From assembly GCA_016287675.1 (NCBI GenBank), contig JAEFAR010000001.1:165053-229052 (forward strand): DNA of 64,000 nt. Reading direction: 5' to 3'. Below the pieces are notes generated by a model. It saw nothing but the letters and a program-made list of their open reading frames with translations. It was not told the DNA's origin and ran no database searches. The position numbers were made by a program, and so were the translations under genes. This DNA is from Lachnospiraceae bacterium. Its GTDB lineage: Bacteria; Bacillota; Clostridia; Lachnospirales; Lachnospiraceae. This document shows positions 35,643-45,297 of the stretch, piece after piece (position 1 is the stretch's first letter; each line of letters begins with the position of its first letter).

Positions 35643-36800
35643 TTATTGCTCGGTTCTTGGTTTCTTCGGAGGCTTCGGCCCCATGAAAGAGTAGAAGTAG
35701 GTCTTCAACATACCGTTATAGAGTTTTCTGTTTTTGTCAGGCTGCTTTCCGATGTATTTTACCGCATCCTCGAAGCTTGTGATCATGAACATGGACCAGG
35801 AGTCCAACCGTGCATATGCCTGACCGATGGTCTCATACAGCGCGGGCATGTCCTTTTTGTCTTCGAGACGCTCTCCGTAGGGAGGGTTGGTGATGATAAA
35901 GCCGTATTTTTTTGGATTGTTGAGATCACGCACATCACGGGTCTGGAAGTGGATGTACTTGTCAACTCCGGCATCGATCGCATTCTGACGCGCTGCCTTG
36001 ATGGCTTCGTTGTCGATGTCATAACCCTGAATGTTCATTTCCACATCCGTAAGGATCTTGGAATTGGCTTCTTCTATCGCAGCGTACCAGCATTTTTTCG
36101 GTATTATGTTTGTCCATTCTTCTGCGGTAAATTCCCTGTTTATGCCGGGAGCGATGTTGGCTCCGATCATAGCCGCTTCTATGGGGATGGTTCCGCTCCC
36201 GCAAAAAGGATCCACCAGAACACGGTCTTTGTTCCAGGGAGTGAGCATGATGAGTGCGGCAGCGAGAGTCTCTTCAATGGGGGCTTTTACGATCATCTTA
36301 CGATAGCCTCTCTTGTGAAGGGATTCGCCTGATGTGTCGATCCCCACCGTCACCATATCCTTCATGATGGAAACACGGAGAGGGAACGGGGCTCCCGTCT
36401 CTTCGAAACGAGACAGGCCGTAATGCTGTTTCATGCGCTCCACCATGGCTTTTTTCATGATGGACTGAATGTCCGAGGGAGAGAAGAGCTTACTCTTTAC
36501 GGAGTTGGCTTTTGTGACCCAGAACTTTGCATCCTTGGGAAGGATCTCCTCCCAGGCTATGGCTTTGGTGCCCTGAAAGAGGTCTTCAAAAGTCTCCGCT
36601 CTGAAGCTTCCCACCTTCCACAGGACTCTTTCCGCGGTGCGAAGGAAGATGTTTGCACGCGCAAAAGCGGTAACATCACCGGAAAAGGTGATCTTACCGT
36701 CTTCAACAGATACGATCTCGTACCCGAGATCCAGTATTTCTTTTTTTAACACGGCCTCCATGCCGAAGTGGCAGGGGCAGATAAATTCAAATTTTTCCAT
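35643..36800 (-). CDS. THUMP-domain class I RNA methyltransferase (RlmL/YpsC-like)
   Basis: SAM-dependent methyltransferase, probably modifying a guanosine of 23S rRNA. A ferredoxin-like/THUMP N-terminal part (1-160, CHFGMEAVLKKEI at the start) precedes the Rossmann domain with DPFCGSGTIPIEAA (SAM site) and TNPPYGER (catalytic motif IV). 385 aa. The start ATG 36800 has no SD; a TTGACT/TAGAAT promoter ends only 7 bases before it, so the transcript would be leaderless. In-frame ATGs further upstream would lie beyond that promoter. Confidence 0.85.
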   Translation of the reverse strand: MEKFEFICPCHFGMEAVLKKEILDLGYEIVSVEDGKITFSGDVTAFARANIFLRTAERVLWKVGSFRAETFEDLFQGTKAIAWEEILPKDAKFWVTKANSVKSKLFSPSDIQSIMKKAMVERMKQHYGLSRFEETGAPFPLRVSIMKDMVTVGIDTSGESLHKRGYRKMIVKAPIEETLAAALIMLTPWNKDRVLVDPFCGSGTIPIEAAMIGANIAPGINREFTAEEWTNIIPKKCWYAAIEEANSKILTDVEMNIQGYDIDNEAIKAARQNAIDAGVDKYIHFQTRDVRDLNNPKKYGFIITNPPYGERLEDKKDMPALYETIGQAYARLDSWSMFMITSFEDAVKYIGKQPDKNRKLYNGMLKTYFYSFMGPKPPKKPRTEQ

Positions 36801-36807
36801 ATTTGCG

Positions 36808-36836
36808 ATTCTATATGCAAAAGAGTTAAAAGTCAA
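36808..36836 (-). promoter_or_regulatory. Promoter of a probably leaderless methyltransferase mRNA
   Basis: Minus strand: TTGACT (36836-36831), 17 bases, TAGAAT (36813-36808). The ATG (36800) is 7 bases beyond the -10 box, where transcription should begin. Confidence 0.6.
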
Positions 36837-36838
36837 GG

Positions 36839-36867
36839 TTGACTTTTCGAACAGGGTGCGAGATATT
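36839..36867 (+). promoter_or_regulatory. Divergent promoter of the XTP pyrophosphatase gene
   Basis: TTGACT (36839-36844), 17 bases, GATATT (36862-36867). Its -35 box lies 2 bases from the -35 box of the minus-strand promoter, giving the dyad AGTCAA-GG-TTGACT. Confidence 0.5.
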
Positions 36868-36900
36868 AAGAACAGCACATTATTCGGAAGGGGAAAACAA

Positions 36901-37488
36901 ATGACAAGATTGATCTTTGCAACCGGAAACAGGGACAAGATGCGTGAGATCCGCGAGATCATGAGTGACACGGATTATGAGATAGTCTCCATGAAGGAAG
37001 CGGGTTTTGACATTGATATAGAAGAGAACGGGACCACATTTGCAGAAAACGCTCTGATCAAGGCAGAAGCTATCGCAAAGGCATCCGGGTGTCTCACACT
37101 GGCCGATGATTCGGGCCTTGAGATCGATGCCATGGACAAGCAGCCGGGCATATATTCCGCGCGCTTTTTAGGTCATGACACCGACTATGATTATAAGAAC
37201 AATTACATATTAGACAAGCTTAAAGACGTTCCGGAAGAGAAGAGAACGGCAAGATATGCCTGTGCGGTGGCTGCGGTATGGCCTAACGGGCGGAAAGAAG
37301 TGGTTACAGAATACTTCGAGGGCAGGATCGCCCATGAACAAAAGGGAGACGGGGGATTCGGATACGATCCCATTTTCTTTGTGCCTGAGTTTAACAAGAA
37401 TGCAGCAGAGATGACTCCGGACGAGAAGAATGCCGTGAGCCACAGGGGAAAAGCCTTAAGAGCCATAAAAAAGATCATCGAAGGATGA
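36901..37488 (+). CDS. rdgB: XTP/dITP pyrophosphatase (RdgB/HAM1)
   Basis: Removes non-canonical purine nucleotides. The opening LIFATGNRDKMREI, TFAENALIKAEA (about 42-53) and LADDSGLEIDAM (about 66-77) are diagnostic; the Asp in ADDSG is catalytic. Near the end HRGKALRA contacts the base. The start ATG 36901 follows GGAAGGGG; longer in-frame starts would overlap the divergent gene. 195 aa. The glycosyltransferase gene begins 18 bases downstream. Confidence 0.95.
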   Translation: MTRLIFATGNRDKMREIREIMSDTDYEIVSMKEAGFDIDIEENGTTFAENALIKAEAIAKASGCLTLADDSGLEIDAMDKQPGIYSARFLGHDTDYDYKNNYILDKLKDVPEEKRTARYACAVAAVWPNGRKEVVTEYFEGRIAHEQKGDGGFGYDPIFFVPEFNKNAAEMTPDEKNAVSHRGKALRAIKKIIEG

Positions 37489-37506
37489 AGGGATAAAGGG
37501 TAAAGC

Positions 37507-38418
37507 ATGACCATCAGCGTTTGCATGATAGTAAAAAATGAAGAAAAGACTCTTGCAAGATGTCTGGACAGTCTTAAGGGCATTGCGGATGAGATCGTGA
37601 TCGCGGACACGGGTTCGACGGACAGAACAAAGGAGATCGCAGCCCGTTACACCGACAGGATCTTTGATTTTGAATGGGTGAACGATTTCTCCGCAGCCAG
37701 GAATTTTGTGTTTTCAAAAGCATCATGTGACTACATCTATTCCGCAGACGCCGATGAAGTGATCGACGCTGGAAACCTAAAGAGGCTTAAGGTGCTGAAG
37801 CAGTGCCTGATACCCGAGGTTGAGATAGTGACTATGATCTACATAAACCCCAAAGAGATCAACATGGCATACAATGATCTCAGGGAGAGAAGACCAAAGC
37901 TTTTTAAAAGGTTAAGGACATTCACCTGGATCGATCCGATCCATGAAACCGTGAGAACGGATCCCGTGGTATTTGATTCGGATGTCGAGATACTCCATTG
38001 CCCGGAAGAGAACCATTCCGGCCGTGATTTTGATGCATTCCGGAGAGTGCTTGGGGAAAAGGGAGACATGTCCGACAGGCTGTGGTCCATGTATGCAAAG
38101 GAGCTTTTCTTTAACGGCAAAAAAGAGGATTTTGAAATGGCTGAGCCCTTCTTTAAAGGCAGAATACAGGGCAGCGACACTTTTGAGTCTCTTGAAGCGA
38201 TGTGTGTCGTAGCCAGGACGTGGCTTGAAACCGGATATTTTGATGAAGCCGACTGCTTTGCCGATGAGTTTGACGGCTTTGAGGTAAAGCCCGCCGAGCT
38301 CGACCTCATTCTGGGACGTATCTTTGAAACAAAGGGGCAGAAGGACAGGGCGGACCGTTACTTCAGGGCTTCTTTGGAAGACGAGAGCTTCATAAGGGCA
38401 GATTACAGAGCAGAATAA
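37507..38418 (+). CDS. Family 2 glycosyltransferase with helical tail
   Basis: The GT-A fold is clear: SVCMIVKNEEKTLARC at the start, ADTGSTDRT (about 34-42), and the DxD-type metal site in ADADE (about 82-86). The pattern matches SunS-like/TPR glycosyltransferases that often add a sugar to peptides or lipids. The C-terminal 100 residues are helical and TPR-like (AKELFFNGKKEDF, LGRIFETKGQKDRA). No membrane helices, so cytoplasmic. It shares an operon with rdgB. Acceptor unknown. Confidence 0.8.
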   Translation: MTISVCMIVKNEEKTLARCLDSLKGIADEIVIADTGSTDRTKEIAARYTDRIFDFEWVNDFSAARNFVFSKASCDYIYSADADEVIDAGNLKRLKVLKQCLIPEVEIVTMIYINPKEINMAYNDLRERRPKLFKRLRTFTWIDPIHETVRTDPVVFDSDVEILHCPEENHSGRDFDAFRRVLGEKGDMSDRLWSMYAKELFFNGKKEDFEMAEPFFKGRIQGSDTFESLEAMCVVARTWLETGYFDEADCFADEFDGFEVKPAELDLILGRIFETKGQKDRADRYFRASLEDESFIRADYRAE

Positions 38419-38454
38419 AAGTTTATTCTTTCTTTAGGGGCTATACACAAAAAA

Positions 38455-38483
38455 TTGACATAAAAAGTGTACAATGATAAAAT
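38455..38483 (+). promoter_or_regulatory. Promoter of ftsH
   Basis: TTGACA (38455-38460), 17 bases, TAAAAT (38478-38483). Confidence 0.7.
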
Positions 38484-38530
38484 CTTACAGATTGAGGAAA
38501 TGAGGTGCGGCTTTAACCGCCGGAGGACAG

Positions 38531-40510
38531 ATGGACAATAACTTAAGAGAAAACCCCAATAATCAGAACAAAAACAAAAAGAACAGTAACAAGCAGACGA
38601 AGGCAGGTATTTTTATCTGTATCGTAGCTGCTTTGTTTATTATCATCTGGGGAAGAATGATCAGTAAGGACTTTGATGCCAGCATCAACAAAGAGATCAC
38701 TTACGATGAATTTATCCAAATGCTGGACAATGACGAAGTAAAATCCGTTGAGATCCAGTCATCCACCCAGAAGCTTGTGATCGTTCCCAAGGAACAGAAG
38801 TATGAAAAGTACACGGAGACAAGATACACAGGTATCCTTGAAGACGGAAATGCCATTCAGGAGCGTCTTGAAAAAGCAGGTGTGACCTATTCGAGGAAGA
38901 TCGATGACGGAAAAGGCGAACTGCTTGCTACAATTCTGGATTTTGTGATCATGTTCGGACTCATTCTGGTGTTCATGTTCTTCATGTATCGTATGGTCGC
39001 AAAGAGTTCCGGCGGATTGATGAATGTCGGAAGGAGTAACGCCAAAGTCTATGTCGAAAGGGAGACGGGTGTTACATTTAAGGATGTGGCGGGACAGGAA
39101 GAAGCAAAGGAAAGTCTTACGGAACTGGTTGATTTCCTTCATGATCCCGGAAAATACACTTCTATCGGTGCAAAACTGCCCAAGGGAGCTCTTCTTGTGG
39201 GACCTCCCGGAACAGGTAAGACTCTTCTTGCAAAAGCAGTTGCCGGAGAGGCAAAGGTTCCTTTCTTTTCGCTTTCGGGTTCCGACTTTGTGGAAATGTA
39301 CGTAGGTGTCGGTGCTTCCAGGGTGAGAGATCTGTTTAAACAGGCACAGGCCATGGCACCCTGCATCATATTTATTGATGAGGTGGATGCCATCGGTAAA
39401 TCAAGAGACTCCAGATACGGCGGCGGAAATGATGAAAGAGAGCAGACACTCAATCAGCTCCTTTCCGAGATGGACGGATTTGATACTTCCAAGGGTATCG
39501 TGATCCTTGCAGCCACCAACCGTCCCGAGGTACTTGACAAGGCCCTTCTTCGTCCCGGACGTTTCGACAGAAGGATCATCGTTGACAGACCCGATCTCAA
39601 GGGCAGAGTGGAAGTGCTCAAAGTACATGCCAAGAATGTTAAAATGGGTGACGACGTGGATCTTGAAGCCATCGCTCTCGCAACCAGCGGAGCTGTCGGT
39701 TCGGATCTCGCCAATATGATAAACGAAGCTGCGATCCTTGCCGTTAAGAAGGGCAGAAACTATGTCACTCAGGCAGATCTCTTCGAATCCGTCGAAGTGG
39801 TTATCGCAGGTAAGGAAAAGAAGGACAGGATACTCAGCAAGGAAGAGAAGAACATCGTTTCCTTCCATGAAACCGGACATGCTCTTGTCAGTGCTTTACA
39901 GAAAAACTCCGAACCTGTTCAGAAGATCACTATCGTTCCCAGAACAAAGGGAGCTTTGGGATACGTCCTTCAGGCTCCGGAAGAAGAAAAGTATCTTATG
40001 AAGAAGGAAGAGCTGATCGCAAGGATCACCACCTTCTGTGCAGGCCGTGCCGCTGAAGAGATCGTATTCGGATCCGTTACGACCGGTGCCGCAAATGACA
40101 TCGAACAGGCAACAGGCATTGCCAGGGCAATGGTAACCAGATACGGAATGAGTGACAAGTTCGGTCTTGTAATGCTTGAGAGCGTGGAAAACCAGTATCT
40201 TGACGGAAGAGCTGTTTCTCAGTGTTCGAACGAAACGGAAGCGGAGATAGACAAGGAAGTCCGTTCTATTATTAGCGAATGCTACGCCAAGGCAAAACAG
40301 CTGATCAATGAGAACCGTGACATTCTGGATCGTATCGCAGGTGTTCTGATCGAAAGAGAGAGCATTACCGGTAAGGAATTCATGGCTATCTATAATGAAA
40401 TGAAGGGCATTGTTCCCGAAGAGACAAAGGATGAAAATGAAGTTAAGGCCGAGTCTCAGGACAATGCGGGTAATACAGGAGAAACAACCGACGATACTGT
40501 TTCGGTCTGA
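38531..40510 (+). CDS. ftsH: ATP-dependent membrane zinc protease FtsH
   Basis: Membrane-bound AAA protease that degrades damaged membrane proteins and unstable regulators. Two membrane helices (about 25-41 and 135-154) flank the small outside domain. The AAA module has Walker A GPPGTGKT (224-231) and Walker [10 protein letters not shown] (281-289). The metalloprotease motif HETGH is at 446-450. The 659-aa length is usual. The C-terminus is acidic and low complexity. Unlike in Bacillus it is not next to hpt or tilS; here uvrC follows by 18 bases. Confidence 0.95.
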   Translation: MDNNLRENPNNQNKNKKNSNKQTKAGIFICIVAALFIIIWGRMISKDFDASINKEITYDEFIQMLDNDEVKSVEIQSSTQKLVIVPKEQKYEKYTETRYTGILEDGNAIQERLEKAGVTYSRKIDDGKGELLATILDFVIMFGLILVFMFFMYRMVAKSSGGLMNVGRSNAKVYVERETGVTFKDVAGQEEAKESLTELVDFLHDPGKYTSIGAKLPKGALLVGPPGTGKTLLAKAVAGEAKVPFFSLSGSDFVEMYVGVGASRVRDLFKQAQAMAPCIIFIDEVDAIGKSRDSRYGGGNDEREQTLNQLLSEMDGFDTSKGIVILAATNRPEVLDKALLRPGRFDRRIIVDRPDLKGRVEVLKVHAKNVKMGDDVDLEAIALATSGAVGSDLANMINEAAILAVKKGRNYVTQADLFESVEVVIAGKEKKDRILSKEEKNIVSFHETGHALVSALQKNSEPVQKITIVPRTKGALGYVLQAPEEEKYLMKKEELIARITTFCAGRAAEEIVFGSVTTGAANDIEQATGIARAMVTRYGMSDKFGLVMLESVENQYLDGRAVSQCSNETEAEIDKEVRSIISECYAKAKQLINENRDILDRIAGVLIERESITGKEFMAIYNEMKGIVPEETKDENEVKAESQDNAGNTGETTDDTVSV

Positions 40511-40528
40511 TCGTTGGGATCGGTGAAT

Positions 40529-42406
40529 ATGGAATTTAATATTCAGGAAGAACTTAAAAAACTCCCGGCTAAGCCGGGAGTTTATATAATGCACAACGCC
40601 GATGATGAGATCATCTACGTCGGTAAGGCGGTTGTGCTCAAAAATCGAGTGCGTCAATACTTCCAAAGCAACAAAAACCACACGGCAAAGGTGAGGAAGA
40701 TGGTTTCCTGCATTGCATGGTTTGAATACATTGTTGTCGATTCGGAGATGGAGGCACTCGTTTTGGAATGCAATCTTATCAAGGAACATCGACCGAAATA
40801 CAACACCATGCTTAAGGATGACAAGCATTATCCTTACATCAAGGTGACCACGGGAGAAGATTTCCCCAGGATCTTCATGGCCAGAGACAGAAAGAAAGAC
40901 AATGCGGAGTACTTCGGACCCTACACCTCTGCCGATTCGGTTCATCGCACCATAGACCTTCTGATGAAGACCTGTGGTCTCAGAAACTGTTCCAAAAGGA
41001 TCGAAGAAGGTGAAAGAGTCTGTGAAAGGCCCTGTCTCTATCATTCCATGGGCCAGTGTCCCGCACCCTGTATGGGTGATGTTAAAATGGAAGAATACAA
41101 AAAGGGCGTGGAGAGATGCCTTTCTTTTTTGAGAGGTCATCACGAAGCGGTTACGGATGCGCTGAACAGCCGTATGCTCATGTATTCGGAAAATCTGGAA
41201 TTTGAAAGAGCCGCAGAAATGAGGGATCTGATCAACAGCGTCAAAAGACTGGATCAGGCACAGAAGGCAGATGAATGTGACGACAATGACAGAGACATAG
41301 TGGCTGTCGTCAACAAGGATGACACAGCTGTGGCCTCATGCTTCTTTATAAGGAACGGAAAACTCACCGGAAGGGAACATTTCTATCTTACGGGAGTGGA
41401 AAACGAAACAAGGGAAAAAATACTGGAGAGCTTTATCAAACAGTACTATTCGGGAACTCCTCACATTCCGAGAGAGATCTACATCTCAAAGGAGATCGAG
41501 GATGCGGAGCTGATCTCGGGCTGGCTTTCAGAGATACGGGGCAGCAAGGTCACCATCTTTACTCCCAAGAAGGGAGAGAAGCTTAAGCTCACGGAGATGG
41601 CGGAAAACAATGCCCGCACTGTACTCTTTAACGACGAAAAGCGGATCAGGGACATGGAGAAGCGTACAAGCGGTGCTCTCGATGAAATAAAAAACTTGCT
41701 AAAACTGGAAAAGCTATATAGAATAGAGTCGTATGACATTTCAAACACCGCGGGCTTTGAAAACGTTGCCTCCATGGTGGTTTTTGAAGGAGGCAGACCG
41801 AAAAAATCCGATTACAGGCGGTTTAAGACAAAAACGATAATCGGTGCCGATGATTACGGAAGCATGAGAGAAGTCTTAAGGAGAAGATTCGAGCACGGAT
41901 TACGGGAACTTAGGGAAGCAGGGGAAAGAAACGAGGATTCCTTTGTGAGATTTCCCGATCTGCTTCTGATCGACGGAGGCAGAGGACAGGTGAATTCCGT
42001 CCTTGAAGTGGTGGAAAGCCTCGGACTCAGCATTCCCGTCTGCGGGATGGTGAAGGATGACAGGCACAGAACAAGAGGCCTGTGGTTCAATGATGAGGAA
42101 GTGCCCATCGACACTTACAGCGAAGGCTTTAAACTGGTCACAAGGATACAGGATGAGACTCACCGTTTTGCGATCGAGTATCACAAGACTTTGCGTAACA
42201 AAGCACAGACCAGATCCATACTGGACGACATCCCCAATGTGGGACAGAAGAGAAGGATAGAGATAATGCGGCATTTTACTTCGCTGGAAGAACTGAAAAA
42301 TGCCGATATGGAGAAACTTATGGAGCTGCCTTCCATGAACAGAAAGGCAGCGGAAAGCATCCTGGAATTTCTCCATCCGAGTGAAAACCGGGGAAAGGAA
42401 GAATAA
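40529..42406 (+). CDS. uvrC: Excinuclease ABC subunit C
   Basis: Makes both incisions in nucleotide excision repair. The GIY-YIG nuclease domain is N-terminal (KPGVYIMHN and IIYVGKAVVLKNRVRQYF), the UVR domain is near 200-235, the RNase H-like nuclease domain is in the middle (DISNTAG, LLIDGGRGQ), and helix-hairpin-helix motifs end the protein. 625 aa. I choose ATG 40529 rather than TTG 40514. The stop overlaps the hprK start (TAATG). Confidence 0.95.
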   Translation: MEFNIQEELKKLPAKPGVYIMHNADDEIIYVGKAVVLKNRVRQYFQSNKNHTAKVRKMVSCIAWFEYIVVDSEMEALVLECNLIKEHRPKYNTMLKDDKHYPYIKVTTGEDFPRIFMARDRKKDNAEYFGPYTSADSVHRTIDLLMKTCGLRNCSKRIEEGERVCERPCLYHSMGQCPAPCMGDVKMEEYKKGVERCLSFLRGHHEAVTDALNSRMLMYSENLEFERAAEMRDLINSVKRLDQAQKADECDDNDRDIVAVVNKDDTAVASCFFIRNGKLTGREHFYLTGVENETREKILESFIKQYYSGTPHIPREIYISKEIEDAELISGWLSEIRGSKVTIFTPKKGEKLKLTEMAENNARTVLFNDEKRIRDMEKRTSGALDEIKNLLKLEKLYRIESYDISNTAGFENVASMVVFEGGRPKKSDYRRFKTKTIIGADDYGSMREVLRRRFEHGLRELREAGERNEDSFVRFPDLLLIDGGRGQVNSVLEVVESLGLSIPVCGMVKDDRHRTRGLWFNDEEVPIDTYSEGFKLVTRIQDETHRFAIEYHKTLRNKAQTRSILDDIPNVGQKRRIEIMRHFTSLEELKNADMEKLMELPSMNRKAAESILEFLHPSENRGKEE

Positions 42407-43374
42407 TGTATACGGTTAGTCTTAAGAAGTTTATTGAGAATATGGGTCTTGAAAATCTTACTCCCGAGATCGATCTCAAGGGAAGAAAGATCACCGAACC
42501 CGAAGTCAACAGACCCGCACTGCAGCTGGTGGGGTTCTATGACTACTTTAACAGTGAAAGAGTTCAGATCATAGGACATGTAGAACAGGCCTACATGGAC
42601 AAGATGGAAGATAAAGGACTGGATGTGCTCACAAAGCTCATGAGTTTCAAGATACCCTGCATAGTTTTGTGCCGTGGCATCAGACCTACGGAAGAGGTCA
42701 GAAAAGTCGCCCTTGAAAAGGGGGTTCCCATTCTTTTAAGCGAGAAGTCCACCTCCGACTTTGAAGGCGAAGCCATCAGATGGCTTAAGGTGGAGCTGGC
42801 TCCCAGGATCTCCATTCACGGCGTTCTTGTTGATGTTTACGGTGAAGGCATCCTGATCATCGGTGAATCAGGCATAGGAAAGAGCGAGGCAGCTCTCGAA
42901 CTCATAAAGCGCGGACACAGACTTGTGGCGGATGACGTTGTTGAGATCAAGAAAGTGAGCGAAGCAACGCTGATCGGTTCTGCGCCGCCCATAACCAGAC
43001 ATCTGATCGAGCTCAGAGGTATCGGTATCATCGATGTTAAGACATTGTTCGGTATCTCAAGTGTAAAAAACACCCAGCAGATAGATCTTGTCATTCGTCT
43101 TGAAGACTGGGTAAAGGACAAGGAATACGACAGAATGGGACTTGAGGACAAGTACACGGAATTCCTGGGAAACAAGGTTGTCTGTCAGGATCTTCCCATC
43201 CGTCCCGGTCGAAACCTCGCCATCATTGTAGAGTCCGCAGCTGTAAATCACAGACAGAAGAAGATGGGCTACAATGCGGCCAAGGAGTTCTCGAGACGTG
43301 TTACCGAGAACATTATGAAGGGCAGAAACATCGAAGAAGAAGATGAGGATGACAGCGACAACGAAAACGAATAA
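42406..43374 (+). CDS. hprK: HPr kinase/phosphorylase
   Basis: Phosphorylates and dephosphorylates Ser46 of HPr and Crh, the hub of carbon catabolite control in Firmicutes. Walker A GESGIGKS is at 153-160 and HRLVADD at 171-177; LRGIGIIDVKTLFG is the family signature. 322 aa. It overlaps uvrC by one base. A protein target with Ser46, the Crh-like HPr, is encoded 3.6 kb downstream, and glucokinase follows directly. Confidence 0.95.
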   Translation: MYTVSLKKFIENMGLENLTPEIDLKGRKITEPEVNRPALQLVGFYDYFNSERVQIIGHVEQAYMDKMEDKGLDVLTKLMSFKIPCIVLCRGIRPTEEVRKVALEKGVPILLSEKSTSDFEGEAIRWLKVELAPRISIHGVLVDVYGEGILIIGESGIGKSEAALELIKRGHRLVADDVVEIKKVSEATLIGSAPPITRHLIELRGIGIIDVKTLFGISSVKNTQQIDLVIRLEDWVKDKEYDRMGLEDKYTEFLGNKVVCQDLPIRPGRNLAIIVESAAVNHRQKKMGYNAAKEFSRRVTENIMKGRNIEEEDEDDSDNENE

Positions 43375-43395
43375 AGAAAAGGAAGGAAATTGATC

Positions 43396-44337
43396 ATGAA
43401 GTATCTGTTCGGAGCAGACATAGGAGGAACAACGGTTAAGCTGGGGCTTTTTACCGAAGAAGGGGAACTCCTTGAAAAATGGGAGATAGGAACAAATCGT
43501 GAAAACGGAGGTGCTTCCGTCCCTCAGGATGTGGTCAATACAGTTAAAGACAAGATCCGGGAAAGAAATCTTGACAGGAAGGACGTAATAGGTCTTGGTG
43601 TCGGCGTTCCCGGACCCATTACAAAAGACGGTACCGTATTAAAATGTGCCAACCTCGGCTGGGGCATTTTTAACGTAAATGAGAGATTTACAGAGCTTCT
43701 GGGACTTCCCTGCCGTGCTGCCAATGATGCAAATGTGGCAGCTCTGGGCGAAATGTGGAAGGGTGGCGGAAAAGGCTACAATGATATCGTGATGGTCACC
43801 CTCGGGACCGGAGTCGGCGGCGGTGTCATCTGCGACGGAAAGATCCGTGCAGGTGCCCACGGTGCGGCGGGAGAGATCGGTCACATCCGTATGAAGGATG
43901 AAGAGACCAGACTCTGCGGCTGCGGAGGACACGGTCATCTTGAACAGTATGCTTCTGCCACGGGCATAGCCTTTATGGGACAGGAAGCAGCAAAGAAAGA
44001 TCCTTCGTCTGCCCTTGCCAAAATCGAAGATATTACCGCCAAGGATGTTTTTGATGCCGCAAAGGCAGGAGATGAAACAGCACTTAAGGTGGTGGACGAG
44101 GTCTGTGAGATCCTTGATGCAGCTCTTTCACACGTGGCTGCTTCCGTCGATCCGGAATGTTTTGTTATCGGCGGAGGTGTTTCCAAAGCGGGAGACATTC
44201 TGATAGATACTTTGAAAAAGCATTACGGCCCCAACCTTTTAAATGCGCTGCAGACCACCGAATTCAGGCTTGCCACCCTGGAAAATGATGCCGGTATTTA
44301 CGGCTGTGCGAGGATGATGCTGGATGTTGCTGAATAA
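43396..44337 (+). CDS. glcK: ROK-family glucokinase
   Basis: ATP-dependent glucose phosphorylation. FGADIGGTTVKLGLF is the phosphate-binding start, GVPGP near 70, and the ROK zinc motif CGCGGHGHLEQYAS is near 175-188. 313 aa. ATG 43396 is taken over TTG 43390; both follow GGAAGGAAA. Placed between hprK and murB, overlapping murB by 14 bases. It fits free glucose or disaccharide hydrolysis products rather than PTS uptake. Confidence 0.9.
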   Translation: MKYLFGADIGGTTVKLGLFTEEGELLEKWEIGTNRENGGASVPQDVVNTVKDKIRERNLDRKDVIGLGVGVPGPITKDGTVLKCANLGWGIFNVNERFTELLGLPCRAANDANVAALGEMWKGGGKGYNDIVMVTLGTGVGGGVICDGKIRAGAHGAAGEIGHIRMKDEETRLCGCGGHGHLEQYASATGIAFMGQEAAKKDPSSALAKIEDITAKDVFDAAKAGDETALKVVDEVCEILDAALSHVAASVDPECFVIGGGVSKAGDILIDTLKKHYGPNLLNALQTTEFRLATLENDAGIYGCARMMLDVAE

Positions 44338-45259
44338 GAAAAGTGTTCTTACGGATAGATTTTCCGAAATAATGGATCTTAAAAACCTGTTTCCGGACGA
44401 GGCTCTTTCAAGACACACGTCTTTCAGGATCGGAGGACCGGCTGCTTTTTATGCCGTCGTTGAGAACGAGACGGAGCTGTCAGATGCAGTCAGGATCTGT
44501 AAAGAAGAAGATGTAAGATTCTGCCTTTTGGGAAACGGAACAAATGTTCTGGCGAGCGATGAGGGCTACGACGGTGTGATCCTGCATTTAAGCGGTGATT
44601 TTGACCGCCTTTCCATCAGAGAGGACATAAACGACGGATCTGCATTTATTACAGCGGGAGCAGGAGTCGCATTGACGCAGCTTTCAATGTATGCTTTAAA
44701 AAAAGGCTTCACCGGTCTTGAATTTGCTCATGGCATCCCCGGAAGTGTGGGAGGCGGCATTTTCATGAATGCGGGAGCTTACGAGAGAGACCTTAATGAT
44801 ACTCTTGTGTCCGTAAAGGTAATGACCGGGGACGGAGAGATCAAAGAGCTTACAAAGGACGAAGCAAAACTGGGCTACAGGACCAGCAGATTTACGGAGT
44901 CCGGAGAGATCATTTTAAGCGGGACTTTTCATTTAAAGGTCTATCCCAGGATCCCCATCAGAACGATGATGGAAGAGTACAAGAGAAGAAGGATCGAAAA
45001 GCAGCCTCTGGATCAGCCCAGCGCCGGAAGTACTTTCAAGAGACCGGAAGGAAATTTTGCGGGGAAACTCATTGAAGACGCCGGCCTTAAGGGCTTTAAG
45101 GTGGGAGGAGCTTCGGTCTCCGAAAAACATGCCGGTTTCATAGTAAACTCGGATAATGCCACAGCGGCCGATGTTCAGGCACTTATCGAAGCAGTAAGGG
45201 ACAAAGTCTTTAAAAACTCGGGTGTAATGCTGGAGCCCGAGATAAGGTTCATAAAGTAG
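44324..45259 (+). CDS. murB: UDP-N-acetylenolpyruvoylglucosamine reductase
   Basis: FAD enzyme that reduces UDP-GlcNAc enolpyruvate to UDP-MurNAc in peptidoglycan synthesis. HTSFRIGGPA (FAD site), LGNGTNVLASDEG, and FAHGIPGSVGG are visible. The catalytic Ser lies in SAGSTFKRP and the Glu in LEPEIRF at the end, the Firmicutes type. 311 aa. The ATG lies within the 3' end of glcK, so translation is coupled. Confidence 0.95.
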   Translation: MLLNKKSVLTDRFSEIMDLKNLFPDEALSRHTSFRIGGPAAFYAVVENETELSDAVRICKEEDVRFCLLGNGTNVLASDEGYDGVILHLSGDFDRLSIREDINDGSAFITAGAGVALTQLSMYALKKGFTGLEFAHGIPGSVGGGIFMNAGAYERDLNDTLVSVKVMTGDGEIKELTKDEAKLGYRTSRFTESGEIILSGTFHLKVYPRIPIRTMMEEYKRRRIEKQPLDQPSAGSTFKRPEGNFAGKLIEDAGLKGFKVGGASVSEKHAGFIVNSDNATAADVQALIEAVRDKVFKNSGVMLEPEIRFIK

Positions 45260-45297
45260 GTATCGGATAAGATTTTACAGTATTAAGAGGCGACAGA

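Noticed and set aside
36801..36971. N-terminal extension of the RNA methyltransferase to an ATG at 36971
   Set aside because: The extra 57 residues would cover the divergent promoters and part of rdgB and do not resemble the family start; ATG 36800 begins at the usual place.
39896..41143. 415-codon minus-strand frame opposite ftsH and uvrC
   Set aside because: It is fully antisense to two clear housekeeping genes, has no SD or domain, and its sequence is the mirror of their codon pattern.
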